From the IMG/VR virus record IMGVR_UViG_3300021389_000173, positions 1 to 21,996 of that record: DNA of 21,996 nucleotides; one strand, written 5' to 3'. The notes under the pieces were generated by a model that saw only the letters and a program-made list of their open reading frames with translations, ran no database searches and had not been told where the DNA came from. Made by a program: the position numbers and the translations under genes. The first letter of the stretch is position 1; each line of letters begins with the position of its first letter. The stretch comes from a virus. Shown here one piece after another: positions 1 to 9,276 of the stretch.

Positions 1-3000
1 TAACACCCCAATCATCAGTGACTGGTGATTTATGGTCTCCACCCTCGTTATATGATATTAAACCTCCAGTTTGCACTATGACTCGAGTAGACTCATATGT
101 AGCTTGTTTAGTGTCTAAAAACCCTTGCGAAGTGTAGTTAGTTGAAGCCATTGCTGCAGCATCAGTCTCTTTGTCTACACTTATATCTAACACTTTAAAT
201 TCTCTAGTTCCAGTTCGTATTCTAGTTGTATCATTGTTTGGCACTATAAATGATCCAGAAACTGTTCCATTTGCATCTGTAACGAGTGTTGAAGATCCTG
301 ATGGGTGTATTGTTACATCACTTAGTGTATTACCAAAATCAGAATCTGTGTCTGAATAATGTTGGAACAAAGTAGGACCGCCGCCACCGTTTGTTAAGCT
401 TGTAATATTGACTCCGTCTAAGAAAGTAAATACTCGTGTATTAGGTCTTAAACCTTCAGCTCTAAAATAAACTTTTCTTGATCTCATAAAATTTGCTGTT
501 GTAGTTTCAATAATTCTATCATTTACTATATTCAACAACGTTTCTCCAGTTGCAACTGCAGGAACAGCATCTTTACCACTATTTCCAGCCCAGTTTGCGA
601 TGTGATCATTAAATTGATAAGCGGGTATAGGTGAAATAAGAGTGCCTCCTTGAATTATCTTGTCAGGAACTCTTTCTACATCTCTCCATTCATCAGAAGA
701 AGGTGACAGTGTAATTGTTCCTTCATATATAGTAACTGAAAACGGATTAACTTTAACAGCTTTACTTGCTGTTGTCTGATTTATGTATTCACTTTGATCA
801 TACTTTATATAAACGTTATCACCTCTTTTTATAGTGTTAGTAGATGATGCTGAATCATATGTTAATCGTATTTGATCATGTCTTGTCATAGGCCTTACTA
901 CTCGATTTGTAAAATCAGTTGAAGCTCTATATTCATACGGCACTGACATTTCTGCACCGCGATGATCTTTAAATGCATCTACAAAAAAGCCACTCTTAGT
1001 TCTATCATTTCCAGAAGAATCTAAAACTTGTAAATATTTAGTATCAGTTTCTAATAAATTTAATGTAGTTGTTTCTTCAAGTCTCTCTACTCTGTTTTCT
1101 AATTTACCTATATCTTTCATAGTAAATCTTTTAAAATTGTATTTTGATAAAGACACGTCAGAATCATTTAGTACACCAGGATTCATTATTATATCATATA
1201 ATGGTAAACTACCATCTGGAGTTACAGGCAAAATCGGATTAAATCCAGGAGCTCCGAATACAAAATCTAATTTTGAGTTTTTATCTATGACTAGTTTTGC
1301 TGGAGTAGCTAAATTGTAAGTAACATCTGCAGTTATAGTGCTTCCATCTTGAGGAGTTTCTAACATAGTTGCACCACTGGTATTAAAGTTTCCAGCAGAA
1401 TCTGATACTGACCTAAAATCTATGACATCTCTTAAATTTATTAACTGGCCTCCACCTAAATTATAATTAGGTATTTTATCATAATCAACTTGACCAGCAT
1501 ACGAATTTACAGAAAAGTAATCTCCACCGCCAGTTGGATCAAAGAATTTGTATTTCATAGAAACACTTCCAGACGGCGCCGATTGACCTGATCTTAATAT
1601 TAGTCTACCAACATCATAATGTGATGGGCGTTGACCGTTGTCAACAATAAACCTCGTTGCATAGCTTTCATTACTGTCAGATGCATTAACAATTTCATCT
1701 ACTTCATAAATATCTGCACGTTTCATATTAACAAATTTAAAACCTGCACCATCTGATTCAACAGTATTTGTTAAAGTCATATTTGTCAATGTTTTAGTTT
1801 TAGGAGTTGTTTGTGTTTTACTTACAAATGCTGCGAGTTCTATATTAGAAGAACTTGAAATAGTTGCAACATCTGCAGCTGTTCCAAAGTTTGCAGTACC
1901 ACCTGTTGGTGCTGAAGCACTAGGTGTTAAAGAATATGAAGGTGTAGCTGCCGATACATCACTATCTGCCTTTGCAAAAACAAAATCACCTGTCTGTGTA
2001 TAAATTTCTCCAGCTGTTGTTAATCCCGTAAGTGTTACTACACCCGAACCATTTGCAGACAGAGTTGGAAATCTTCTTTGAGCTGTGTAAGTTAAATCTG
2101 ATAGAGCTGTAGGCCTTGGATTAGGTAATGAGAAAAAATTATATTTTTCATAAGGTTCTTTTAGTACACCTTTAGAGTTTTCAAGTGTAATATTAAAAAA
2201 GTTACTAGTAGATGTGCCTATACTTTTGACATCTCTAAAAACTTCGCCAGAATTAAGATTAATATCTATGAGATGCATTTTTAAATTAGTACCACTTTTA
2301 GTTATTGCTTTAACTCGTGCTGTACCAATTGTACTTCCACCATGCGTGACAGCTGATCTTAAATTCATTTCTTCTAATTGATTGAAGTTTGGTATACCTT
2401 TTGTTTTTCCTAAACCGCTATGTGCCACATCTACAAATACATATGCTCCATGAGTTGCACCCACTGGTTCGTTGTTTACAGTGGTCGTTACAGCTGGTTT
2501 TGTTATTCTAAAGGTTGAAGGTTTTGTTACAATTGATCTAAAACCTCTAACCACTGCAACACCGTCACTAACATTTAAAAGTAAATGTGTGTTTTGTGAA
2601 TCTAAGTCAAATCTAGCAGAGAAAGGTTTGACTATATAATCACCAGAATTCTCTTCTATTCTCTTTGCAATAAGTTCATTAGGTATATTATATGAATTTG
2701 TTGTGGCAACTGCACTATATATCTGACCTTTTTTAATTGTTGCAACATGAACAAAGTTATCACTTGATGTCATTTCACTACGTTCAGCTATTGTAAGCGT
2801 TATACGATATCTATCAGCGCCTGGAGCAGAAACATTCGGAACACTTCCTTGATTATCGTATAATGCATTGTTATCACTTGCAGTTACAACGTCTTCAACT
2901 GTTTTAAATCCGATATCAGTATCTGGTATATCAGTATATTTTGATATTATCTTAGATTGATCTTGAGTTAATACAAAATTACCTCTTACATAATATATAC

Positions 3001-3553
3001 CGCCTAAAGCCGTAACTTGTGTTCCTTTTCCAGTTGATGGATCTGCTATTGTAGAAAGTTTTACTTTTAAATCAGTTCCGTCTGACACATCCATTACTTC
3101 GTTACCAGACATTCGTTGTGTTACAACATCAGTGCTGCCTTGAGCTGAACTTGTGTTTGTGTACTTAACATAAAGAGTTGCAGGATCACTGCCTACTGCA
3201 GCAACCACTTCTAGTATTGTTGCAACTATTGATGAAGTTTGCCCTGTTACAGTTTTACCTACAAGTGTTGTTATATCTGTTGGTAAAACATGCGATGGAT
3301 CAGTTGTATCGAGTTTTATAAATTCATATTGAGGATTTACATTTACTCCGCCTGGTTTTACTACAGCACCTTCTTTAAATACGTTATTACCAAATCTTTC
3401 TATTTGACTTTGCAATATCGTTTGAAGTTGTGTTAACTCTCTTGCTTGTAATCCAACACCTGTATTGAATAATATTCTATGATAGTTATCACTATCACGA
3501 AAATCATCTTTATATGTGGTTGCTAAACTGGTTTCTGTGAATGTTGTCGCCAT
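1..3553 (-). CDS. DUF4815-type baseplate structural protein, 3' end beyond window
   Basis: The minus-strand frame opens at the ATG at 3553-3551 and stays open to the left edge, giving about 1,184 residues without a stop. An AGGAT ribosome-binding site lies a few bases upstream, in the 12-bp gap after gp8. The N-terminus has the motif GLQARELTQLQTILQSQIER followed by FGNNVFKEGAVVKPGG, which I recognise as the start of the DUF4815 family of large T4-like cyanophage and pelagiphage virion proteins. A coiled-coil-like stretch, MKDIGKLENRVERLEE, begins at about residue 812, also a family hallmark. A G-K-T-V-T-G-Q-T-S type beta module follows the N-terminal domain. Its place after gp8 matches that of the outer baseplate genes gp10 and gp11 in T4, so I infer a peripheral baseplate or fibre-attachment role. 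The exact function is not established here. Confidence 0.85.
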   Translation of the reverse strand, partial: MATTFTETSLATTYKDDFRDSDNYHRILFNTGVGLQARELTQLQTILQSQIERFGNNVFKEGAVVKPGGVNVNPQYEFIKLDTTDPSHVLPTDITTLVGKTVTGQTSSIVATILEVVAAVGSDPATLYVKYTNTSSAQGSTDVVTQRMSGNEVMDVSDGTDLKVKLSTIADPSTGKGTQVTALGGIYYVRGNFVLTQDQSKIISKYTDIPDTDIGFKTVEDVVTASDNNALYDNQGSVPNVSAPGADRYRITLTIAERSEMTSSDNFVHVATIKKGQIYSAVATTNSYNIPNELIAKRIEENSGDYIVKPFSARFDLDSQNTHLLLNVSDGVAVVRGFRSIVTKPSTFRITKPAVTTTVNNEPVGATHGAYVFVDVAHSGLGKTKGIPNFNQLEEMNLRSAVTHGGSTIGTARVKAITKSGTNLKMHLIDINLNSGEVFRDVKSIGTSTSNFFNITLENSKGVLKEPYEKYNFFSLPNPRPTALSDLTYTAQRRFPTLSANGSGVVTLTGLTTAGEIYTQTGDFVFAKADSDVSAATPSYSLTPSASAPTGGTANFGTAADVATISSSSNIELAAFVSKTQTTPKTKTLTNMTLTNTVESDGAGFKFVNMKRADIYEVDEIVNASDSNESYATRFIVDNGQRPSHYDVGRLILRSGQSAPSGSVSMKYKFFDPTGGGDYFSVNSYAGQVDYDKIPNYNLGGGQLINLRDVIDFRSVSDSAGNFNTSGATMLETPQDGSTITADVTYNLATPAKLVIDKNSKLDFVFGAPGFNPILPVTPDGSLPLYDIIMNPGVLNDSDVSLSKYNFKRFTMKDIGKLENRVERLEETTTLNLLETDTKYLQVLDSSGNDRTKSGFFVDAFKDHRGAEMSVPYEYRASTDFTNRVVRPMTRHDQIRLTYDSASSTNTIKRGDNVYIKYDQSEYINQTTASKAVKVNPFSVTIYEGTITLSPSSDEWRDVERVPDKIIQGGTLISPIPAYQFNDHIANWAGNSGKDAVPAVATGETLLNIVNDRIIETTTANFMRSRKVYFRAEGLRPNTRVFTFLDGVNITSLTNGGGGPTLFQHYSDTDSDFGNTLSDVTIHPSGSSTLVTDANGTVSGSFIVPNNDTTRIRTGTREFKVLDISVDKETDAAAMASTNYTSQGFLDTKQATYESTRVIVQTGGLISYNEGGDHKSPVTDDWGV

Positions 3554-3565
3554 ATTAATATCCTA

Positions 3566-4936
3566 TTATAGTGTAACTACTACTTTAATATCTTCTGTTT
3601 GTGTAGAAGTTCTAATAACTGGTGCTCTATTTTCTATATATAAAACTTCTCCAGAAGTGTTAATGTATAACTCATTTGAATCTGCAACTACAGCAATTGT
3701 TCCGGTTTGACTTCCTTCGTCAGTAAGAGTATCTCCTACTGAGAACGGTGTATAACCGGTACTGTCGGTTTGATGATAGTAAACTTTCATACTAGAGGCA
3801 GCAAAATTTACTTTTTCATTAACGTATGCTTTTGCTGGTGGTGTTAAGCTATTTGTAATCAATTCGTCAATAGATAATTGATTTCCAAAAGCTGAATCCA
3901 CTTGTAAATATTTTAAAGCTTTAGCAGTAGTTGCAGTAAGAATTGTTCCATTAGCTGAGTCAGTACGTGGATTTCTAATCAACATTACTTGTCTGTAGTC
4001 TTGACTAGTTCCTGTTAAAAAATCTCCATTTTCTGTTCCAGCTGGTTTAGAGTTAAACATCAATGATGTAGCTTTCAATTCATCTCTTGGATCTGCACCA
4101 ATTCCATCAGGTGGACCGAGCACAGCTCTTGCTGTTGCACCGCTTCCACCGCCACTTGAAATTGTAACTGTTGCATTTGTAAAATTCTTCCCTGAACCTG
4201 CACTTTCATTTAACATGTCAATCTTAACAATTTTTTCACCTGATACAATTGCAGTTGCTTGTGCACTATCACCTATAGCGCCACCGTTTCCTGTTATTGT
4301 AACAATAGGAGTGCCTGTGTATCCTGACCCTTGATTCTCTACTACAATATTAAGTATTCTACCTGCATCTGCAGAGTCTTGCGCAGCTTTTTGTTGTATT
4401 TCAAACGTATCGCTGGCAGTGGTTACAAGTTTAACTGGAATAAAGTTAGCCGATAAGAATGCAGCTGTATCACTACCAGATAATCCATATAAAAACCTCC
4501 AAGTGTACCCATCTGAAGTTTTAAATGGTTTTGGTGATGTGCCAGTAGGTTTAACTGTTGATTTATTTATAGTACCAGTTCCGCTTTTGCTTTGCTGTAA
4601 ACAAATATAAACATGGTTATCTTCAGTAAGAACATAATAAGTATTTGATGGTATTGTGCTATAATCGTCATCATAACCGCTATATTCGCTACCAGAGCTC
4701 CAATTGTGTCTTGGTATTACAAAGGATGTTGAGCCTACAGCTTTTACGGATTGTAAAGCATTTTGTGCTTCTCTTATTGTTTTAGGTGTATCTGTCGGCG
4801 TTGGAACAGTTTCGGTTGAGTTCCATTGATCATTTTTTCCAATACCTATATAATATCTTGCAGTTAAACCTGAAGCTTCATCAAATATTTTTTGCATGAA
4901 TTGTTTTTTAAACGAGTCTGTTATTATTGCTGACAT
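3566..4936 (-). CDS. gp8: Baseplate wedge protein gp8
   Basis: 456 residues, against about 334 in T4 gp8. Three stretches match remembered T4 gp8: the aromatic GDGYVWEYLF-like motif (here SDGYTWRFLYG, 141-151), GFRQISIITNP (here DYRQVMLIRNP, 313-323), and the C-terminus GEMIYMENRPPII (here GEVLYIENRAPVI, 429-441) followed by a TQTEDI segment. gp8 is a wedge component that binds gp7 and gp10 in T4. The extra length comes largely from a glycine-rich insert at about 193-274 holding two G-x-G-type beta repeats that end in ATA(I/R)A-like strands. The gene follows the gp9-like gene with a 10-bp gap and belongs to the promoter unit that starts near 5900. Confidence 0.9.
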   Translation of the reverse strand: MSAIITDSFKKQFMQKIFDEASGLTARYYIGIGKNDQWNSTETVPTPTDTPKTIREAQNALQSVKAVGSTSFVIPRHNWSSGSEYSGYDDDYSTIPSNTYYVLTEDNHVYICLQQSKSGTGTINKSTVKPTGTSPKPFKTSDGYTWRFLYGLSGSDTAAFLSANFIPVKLVTTASDTFEIQQKAAQDSADAGRILNIVVENQGSGYTGTPIVTITGNGGAIGDSAQATAIVSGEKIVKIDMLNESAGSGKNFTNATVTISSGGGSGATARAVLGPPDGIGADPRDELKATSLMFNSKPAGTENGDFLTGTSQDYRQVMLIRNPRTDSANGTILTATTAKALKYLQVDSAFGNQLSIDELITNSLTPPAKAYVNEKVNFAASSMKVYYHQTDSTGYTPFSVGDTLTDEGSQTGTIAVVADSNELYINTSGEVLYIENRAPVIRTSTQTEDIKVVVTL

Positions 4937-4946
4937 ATTCTATTCC

Positions 4947-5879
4947 TTATGATACCGTTACTTCGCCTTGGTTACCTATTAAGAACCAATTAGTTCCATC
5001 CCAAATACAGGTACAACCATCATTTTGTGCTAATACAAACTTAGTGCCTTGAGCAAAATTTGCAGGTGTAACATGCATTGCACCTGCACCTTTATTTGTA
5101 AAAATTTTATATTCACCTACTGTTGTTCCATCAGCTAATGATACATCTAGTTGAGAACTTTTATTTCCTATTATTAAAGTTGCTGCTGTACTTGCCGCAC
5201 CGTTTGCAGTTATAGTTGAAGAACTAAAAGCTGCCTTATTTAATTCTACCGAACCTGTACCTTTAGGTGCCATTATAATATTTAAATTAGCTCCACCTCC
5301 TGTTGCAGAAAGTGTAGGACCAGTAGTTGATGCACCGTTTGCAATTGTTAATTCGTTTACTGCACTTCCAGTTTTTACAAATTTAATTAATTCGTTACCT
5401 GTTGAATCTGATATTTGTGTACCAATTTTCGGATTATTTATTAATGGTGAAGATAATGTTTTATTAGTTAATGTATCTGTTGTGGCTCTTCCTATAAGTG
5501 TATCTGTTGATGTAGGTAGAGTTAATGTTCCTGTATTCTTTATTGATGCGATTATTGGTGCTGTTAGTGTTTTGTTAGTTAACGTCTGAATTGCATTGTC
5601 AAGTGTAATAATTCCTGTAGAATCTGGTAATGTAATAACATTGTCCTGTGTAGCGTTTGTTGCTTTTAATCTTGTTTCAAAATCATTGGCACTTGAACCT
5701 TCAAATGTTACTGCATCATTTTCTAAAGTGATTTGTGTTGATAAGTTACTACTATCACCTCCACCGAGTAATGCATATACTTCAGCAAAGTTTGAATTTA
5801 TCTTTGTTCCGGCTTGTCGTAATGTATCACCATTACCGTCATTAGCTGAACTGCCTATACCAATATTTTGTCTAGTCAT
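4947..5879 (-). CDS. gp9-like baseplate/tail-fibre connector protein
   Basis: 310 residues. The N-terminus has IGIGSSANDGNGDTL then GTKINSNFAEVYALLGG (about 24-40). This resembles the T4 gp9 N-terminus (IGNASTGDILFDGGNKINSDFNAIYNAFG), which forms a trimeric coiled coil joining long tail fibres to the baseplate. The middle has repeated (Q/D)TLTNKTL motifs at 98-105 and 135-142, common in phage fibre shafts, and LPDSTGIITL. The C-terminal part (about 255-305) has a beta-rich NDGCTCIWDGTNWFLIG ending seen in many marine phage fibre proteins. It could be the fibre adaptor or a short fibre itself; only the first 40 residues argue for gp9. It is first in its unit, with AGGAAG 5 bases before the ATG and a late promoter at 5900-5907. 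Confidence 0.75.
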   Translation of the reverse strand: MTRQNIGIGSSANDGNGDTLRQAGTKINSNFAEVYALLGGGDSSNLSTQITLENDAVTFEGSSANDFETRLKATNATQDNVITLPDSTGIITLDNAIQTLTNKTLTAPIIASIKNTGTLTLPTSTDTLIGRATTDTLTNKTLSSPLINNPKIGTQISDSTGNELIKFVKTGSAVNELTIANGASTTGPTLSATGGGANLNIIMAPKGTGSVELNKAAFSSSTITANGAASTAATLIIGNKSSQLDVSLADGTTVGEYKIFTNKGAGAMHVTPANFAQGTKFVLAQNDGCTCIWDGTNWFLIGNQGEVTVS

Positions 5880-5899
5880 TTAATCTTCCTAATAAGTTC

Positions 5900-5907
5900 T
5901 ATTTATA
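5900..5907 (-). promoter_or_regulatory. T4-type late promoter core TATAAATA before the gp9-like gene
   Basis: The minus strand reads TTATGTATAAATAGAAC here, with the core about 20 bases before the ATG at 5879. The flanking 18 bases, TTTTTATGTATAAATAGA, are identical to those at the gp25 promoter near 9259. T4 late promoters (TATAAATA, read by gp55 with the gp45 clamp) have this core and no -35 box. It would drive the gp9-like, gp8 and DUF4815 genes, with a short leader of roughly 15 bases. Confidence 0.8.
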
Positions 5908-5921
5908 CATAAAAATAATCG

Positions 5922-6905
5922 TTATGTGTTAAAAGATGAATCGAACTGTGCGTTATCCATTGTCTCAAGAGTAAGTGAGAAATCTGGTGCAGCTGCTTCA
6001 GCACTATCACCTAATGCACCAACAAAGTCTTTTCCTTGGCCACTATCATCAAATGTAAATGAATTAGGCGTAATGATTTCTTCAACGTTTCTATAAAATC
6101 CCTGAAGTTGTAAAGCAGTAAGTGACTGATATACACTAATTTTTTGGTCAAGGCCTACTCTGATAGATGTTCCATCAGAATCAAGCAGTGCAGTCATTTG
6201 TGTAAATGGTACAAATGCTGATCCAATTCCAATGCCTTCTAGTACTCTAGATGCACTATCGAGATTTGCTAATGGTGCAGATGCATTTCCTATAGCTTCA
6301 GTGTCTGTTACAACACTTCCTGCAATGTAAAACCCTGCAGGATGCACAAACTTTTTATATAGTTCTATCCAAGTGGTTTGCGATAATGGGCTTTTTATTA
6401 ATATAGAATAAACCTGGTATAGCGCATTATTTCTAATAAGTTTATTTGATTCTGCACCAATTCTGCTTAGTGGTCCAGCAGAATCATGGCCTACCGTAAA
6501 TATATCTCTCTTTGGATATTCTACTTCTGCATTTTGTTGAAAGAAAGCTCTAAAAAATTCTTCAATTGAAAACCTACTACCTTTAGTTCTATGTAATTCG
6601 TGTATTCTTTGTGCATAAAAATTAGGATCAGTGAAGTTGTCACCAGTGTTGCCTGCAGCTATTTCTGATATCAATGTACTTAAAAGCTTTGAAGGTACTT
6701 CTTGAGTATCACGTGTTTGATATATTTGTCTTAGTTGATTATCAAAGGAACTAACATCATCTGAATCTAAGTAGTCATAATACTTTTCTAAAAAAGTGAC
6801 GAGCTTTGGAAAATCTTGTGTAAAAAATTCAGGTAAAGCATCACGTACTTTTCTATGGATAAAGTTACGTGGTCTACGATTTTGATGATATTTAATTTCA
6901 GCCAT
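5922..6905 (-). CDS. gp7: Short baseplate wedge protein gp7
   Basis: 327 residues, about a third of T4 gp7 (1,032). It aligns with the C-terminal part of T4 gp7. Here LVTFLEKYYDYLD (35-47) matches FEAFCEAYIQYLS. The helical segment with LHRTKGSRFSIEEFFRAFF (104-122) and EVEYPKR (127-133) matches YSTKGIEASYKFLFKVL and EVEIEIE. FVHPAGF (186-192) matches FVHPVGF. The long beta-rich N-terminal region of T4 gp7 is absent. gp7 binds gp6, gp8, gp10 and gp53 in the T4 wedge. The start codon overlaps the gp6 stop by one base (TAATG), indicating translational coupling. In marine phage annotations this family is often just called a virion structural protein; the FVHP and TKG motifs and its place right after gp6 support gp7. 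Confidence 0.8.
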   Translation of the reverse strand: MAEIKYHQNRRPRNFIHRKVRDALPEFFTQDFPKLVTFLEKYYDYLDSDDVSSFDNQLRQIYQTRDTQEVPSKLLSTLISEIAAGNTGDNFTDPNFYAQRIHELHRTKGSRFSIEEFFRAFFQQNAEVEYPKRDIFTVGHDSAGPLSRIGAESNKLIRNNALYQVYSILIKSPLSQTTWIELYKKFVHPAGFYIAGSVVTDTEAIGNASAPLANLDSASRVLEGIGIGSAFVPFTQMTALLDSDGTSIRVGLDQKISVYQSLTALQLQGFYRNVEEIITPNSFTFDDSGQGKDFVGALGDSAEAAAPDFSLTLETMDNAQFDSSFNT

Positions 6906-8761
6906 TAGTAACTCGAACTCGTTGTGCTATTAGAACTTCCACCCAGAGAAACTTGAGTTTCTTGATAGTCAAGTACCGCAGATGCCTTTGAAGCTGCAGC
7001 ATCAATATCTAAAACAGTAGCTCTCAGTGGTCGTATTGTACTTTGATTTGCAGGTGTGGCTGAGAATTTAATTGCATCTCCTGAAAAACTTGTAGGATTG
7101 AATCCAACTAAATCAACTCTTCCAGCTACAGTATTGTAAGAACCTATGTTATCAACTGCTACTACTCCATCGGTGTTTACTATCTGTAAAACATTAGAGT
7201 TTAGCCTATTTTCAATTGTACATTCTCTTGAATTGAAAATAAATCTTGAAGATGTTATAATTTTAAATGTATCATTTGATGCAGCCAATGCTACAGGAAA
7301 TGTTATATTATAATTTTTAGCTATGCCTACAGATGGTATCAACTTTTGTTGAACTTTTATTGTCATTTTTGTGTTTAATATAGCTTCGTCTATATCATCA
7401 ATAATAGTTAATAAATTTGATCTTCTAAACACACTTCCAAATTTTTTTAAGTTATTTGCAAAGAATGTATTGATGTTTGTTTGTATTAAATCTTGTGTAG
7501 CACCTGACGTACTACTAGTTAAATCCGGATCAAAATTAAATGTAGTAGTTAATTCTAAAAATGTAGTTTGTGGATCTATAAACACCGTATCGATACTAGC
7601 AACTGCAAAATTATCCGTTAACTCACTTATGATTCGCGTTTTAACGTCTAACTGAGTTGCATCATCAACATCTGATTTAAATTTTGTTGACACGTACACT
7701 CTACCGTAAACAGGAGGATCGTTGTCTGCTCCGCCCCAAGATGTAACATCATCGATGTATGATCCATAATTAGTTAAAATTTGTGCAGTGTAATCTTCAG
7801 CTGTTACCATTCGTCTTTGAGATGTAAAATATAAAGGAGCATTTTGTCTGATTGATTCTATGCCTTCTCTAAATGATCCACCAGCTGCAGCCGATGTAGT
7901 AGTACTTACAACATTAACACCACTCACTTGTGCTGTTGTTGAAAAGATACTTGCTCCGTTAGCATCAGGTCCTTTTGTAGATAAGTAATCTATTACAATT
8001 TTATTACCTGCTTCTGGAGCTTTTCCTGTGCTTATACCATCTCCAAATATTACTTCATAATACCCGTTAGGTACTTCTTTAATTTGATAATGTGTGGAAG
8101 CAGCAGTTATTCTAGTTGCCTCTTTAATGTTAGTGTAAGTATCAAAGGTAGAACCACCTGCATCATCAAATACTCTAACACGTATTGTAGTCGTATCCAT
8201 AGTTAAATCAGGTATGACATATATCTGTGAATCAGTTGTGTCGCCTACAAAGAATGTTTTTGTTTTTTCTATTCCTTCATAAATTGGAATATCCGATAAG
8301 CCTTGAGATGTTTTAAATATGTATGTTCCTGACGAATTAGGCACTGCAGTATATGCTTCTCTTGTTTGAAAAGTATAACTAACACTGTCTATTGAAGTGG
8401 TGAATTGTGTATTTCTTGGTAAAGTAATAAGGCTCGGTCTGTTAGCAGCATCTGCTATAGTGATGGTGATTGCAAGTTTAGCTAGTGATGAAGCATAAGA
8501 TCTTGGAACATAACCTAAAGCTTCTGCATGAGATATAATAGAACTTCTTAATTGTGCAGTATTTAAAAAACTTTCATTAAGTGCAAAGTTAGTTGTCAAT
8601 CCATTAAAGTGTGTATTGTAAGCTAATACATCTAGTATGTTACTTAAACCAGAAGCTTCAAAATCATAATCAGCAAATTCACTTTGTCTTTTAAAGTAAT
8701 CTTTAAGTCGTGTTTTGATACTATCGAAATCGAGATCTGTTGATGTTATTGTTGTTGCCAT
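6905..8761 (-). CDS. gp6: Baseplate wedge protein gp6
   Basis: 618 residues, close to T4 gp6 (660). The N-terminal domain has the family pattern DFDSIKTRLKDYFKRQ (about 11-26), then SGLSNILDVLAYNTHFN and a Leu-Asn-Glu-Ser-Phe-Leu helix. The middle has the baseplate_J-like core: FGDGISTGKAPEAGN and the stretch LYFTSQRRMVTAEDYTAQI. gp6 dimers form the inner ring that joins wedges around the hub. The gene begins the base after the gp25 stop and overlaps gp7 by one base, matching the T4 order 25-6-7. The C-terminal tail is rich in serine, threonine and asparagine. Confidence 0.93.
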   Translation of the reverse strand: MATTITSTDLDFDSIKTRLKDYFKRQSEFADYDFEASGLSNILDVLAYNTHFNGLTTNFALNESFLNTAQLRSSIISHAEALGYVPRSYASSLAKLAITITIADAANRPSLITLPRNTQFTTSIDSVSYTFQTREAYTAVPNSSGTYIFKTSQGLSDIPIYEGIEKTKTFFVGDTTDSQIYVIPDLTMDTTTIRVRVFDDAGGSTFDTYTNIKEATRITAASTHYQIKEVPNGYYEVIFGDGISTGKAPEAGNKIVIDYLSTKGPDANGASIFSTTAQVSGVNVVSTTTSAAAGGSFREGIESIRQNAPLYFTSQRRMVTAEDYTAQILTNYGSYIDDVTSWGGADNDPPVYGRVYVSTKFKSDVDDATQLDVKTRIISELTDNFAVASIDTVFIDPQTTFLELTTTFNFDPDLTSSTSGATQDLIQTNINTFFANNLKKFGSVFRRSNLLTIIDDIDEAILNTKMTIKVQQKLIPSVGIAKNYNITFPVALAASNDTFKIITSSRFIFNSRECTIENRLNSNVLQIVNTDGVVAVDNIGSYNTVAGRVDLVGFNPTSFSGDAIKFSATPANQSTIRPLRATVLDIDAAASKASAVLDYQETQVSLGGSSNSTTSSSY

Positions 8762-9235
8762 TTATCTTAACCTTGTTAAATTTAATTCTACTGAATCTTG
8801 TTGTAAAGTAGCTACTATTAAAAAATTTACTTTAACTCTTACTTCGTGCATATCTGGACTTACTACGCTCGTAATATTTATTACTCGAGCTCTCGGTTCA
8901 AACGCTTCAATGGCGCTTGCAATATCACTCTCTAAATTTACATCATCTATTTCAGTGCTCAATCTAAACAGCATGGCAGAAAGGTTACCACCAAACCTAT
9001 GCATAAAAGGTCTTTCAGTAAAATTAGTTAATAGTAAATTTCTCACTGCTTGTTTTACAGCGGCTCCACTTGTTTTTTTAAAAACATCTGCAGGTAAATT
9101 TATGCCATCACTATCTAATCCTATAAATTTTGCAGCAAATGATAGATCAATATCTTGATCAACACGTTTTCGCGAAACAGCTATAGTGTTTTTATTAAGA
9201 TTTCCATCTTCATTCGAAAAAACTCTTGTAGGCAT
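8762..9235 (-). CDS. gp25: Baseplate wedge protein gp25
   Basis: 157 residues (T4 gp25 is 132). It has the gp25/T6SS TssE-type fold signature: ERPFMHRFGGNL at 74-85 and the EPR triad at 113-115 within FEPRARV, followed by strands ending EVRVKVNFLIVATL. gp25 sits at the start of the sheath and with gp6 and gp53 helps trigger sheath contraction; the EPR motif is known from TssE and gp25. It is first in its unit: AAGGAA lies 5 bases before the ATG, and a late promoter core sits at 9259-9266. It abuts gp6. Confidence 0.94.
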   Translation of the reverse strand: MPTRVFSNEDGNLNKNTIAVSRKRVDQDIDLSFAAKFIGLDSDGINLPADVFKKTSGAAVKQAVRNLLLTNFTERPFMHRFGGNLSAMLFRLSTEIDDVNLESDIASAIEAFEPRARVINITSVVSPDMHEVRVKVNFLIVATLQQDSVELNLTRLR

Positions 9236-9258
9236 TCTGTTTCCTTAAGTATTTGTTC

Positions 9259-9266
9259 TATTTATA
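9259..9266 (-). promoter_or_regulatory. T4-type late promoter core TATAAATA before gp25
   Basis: The minus strand reads TTTTTATGTATAAATAGAA across this site, about 23 bases before the gp25 ATG and in the 41-bp gap after the upstream hub gene. The same 18-base block occurs at 5900. It would start the gp25-gp6-gp7 unit. Confidence 0.82.
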
Positions 9267-9276
9267 CATAAAAACA

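Noticed and set aside
4564-4571. TATAAATA on the minus strand inside gp8
   Set aside because: It lies within coding sequence over 1 kb from the next gene start, and is followed by A rather than the G seen at the other four sites; probably chance in AT-rich DNA.
5459-5590. Repeated DNA around the two TLTNKTL motifs as a recombination repeat
   Set aside because: The similarity is explained by the repeated protein motif common in phage fibres; the DNA copies are diverged and short.
8715-9158. 147-codon plus-strand open frame
   Set aside because: It is antisense to gp25 and the start of gp6, which have clear family motifs; its translation is low-complexity and it has no ribosome-binding site.
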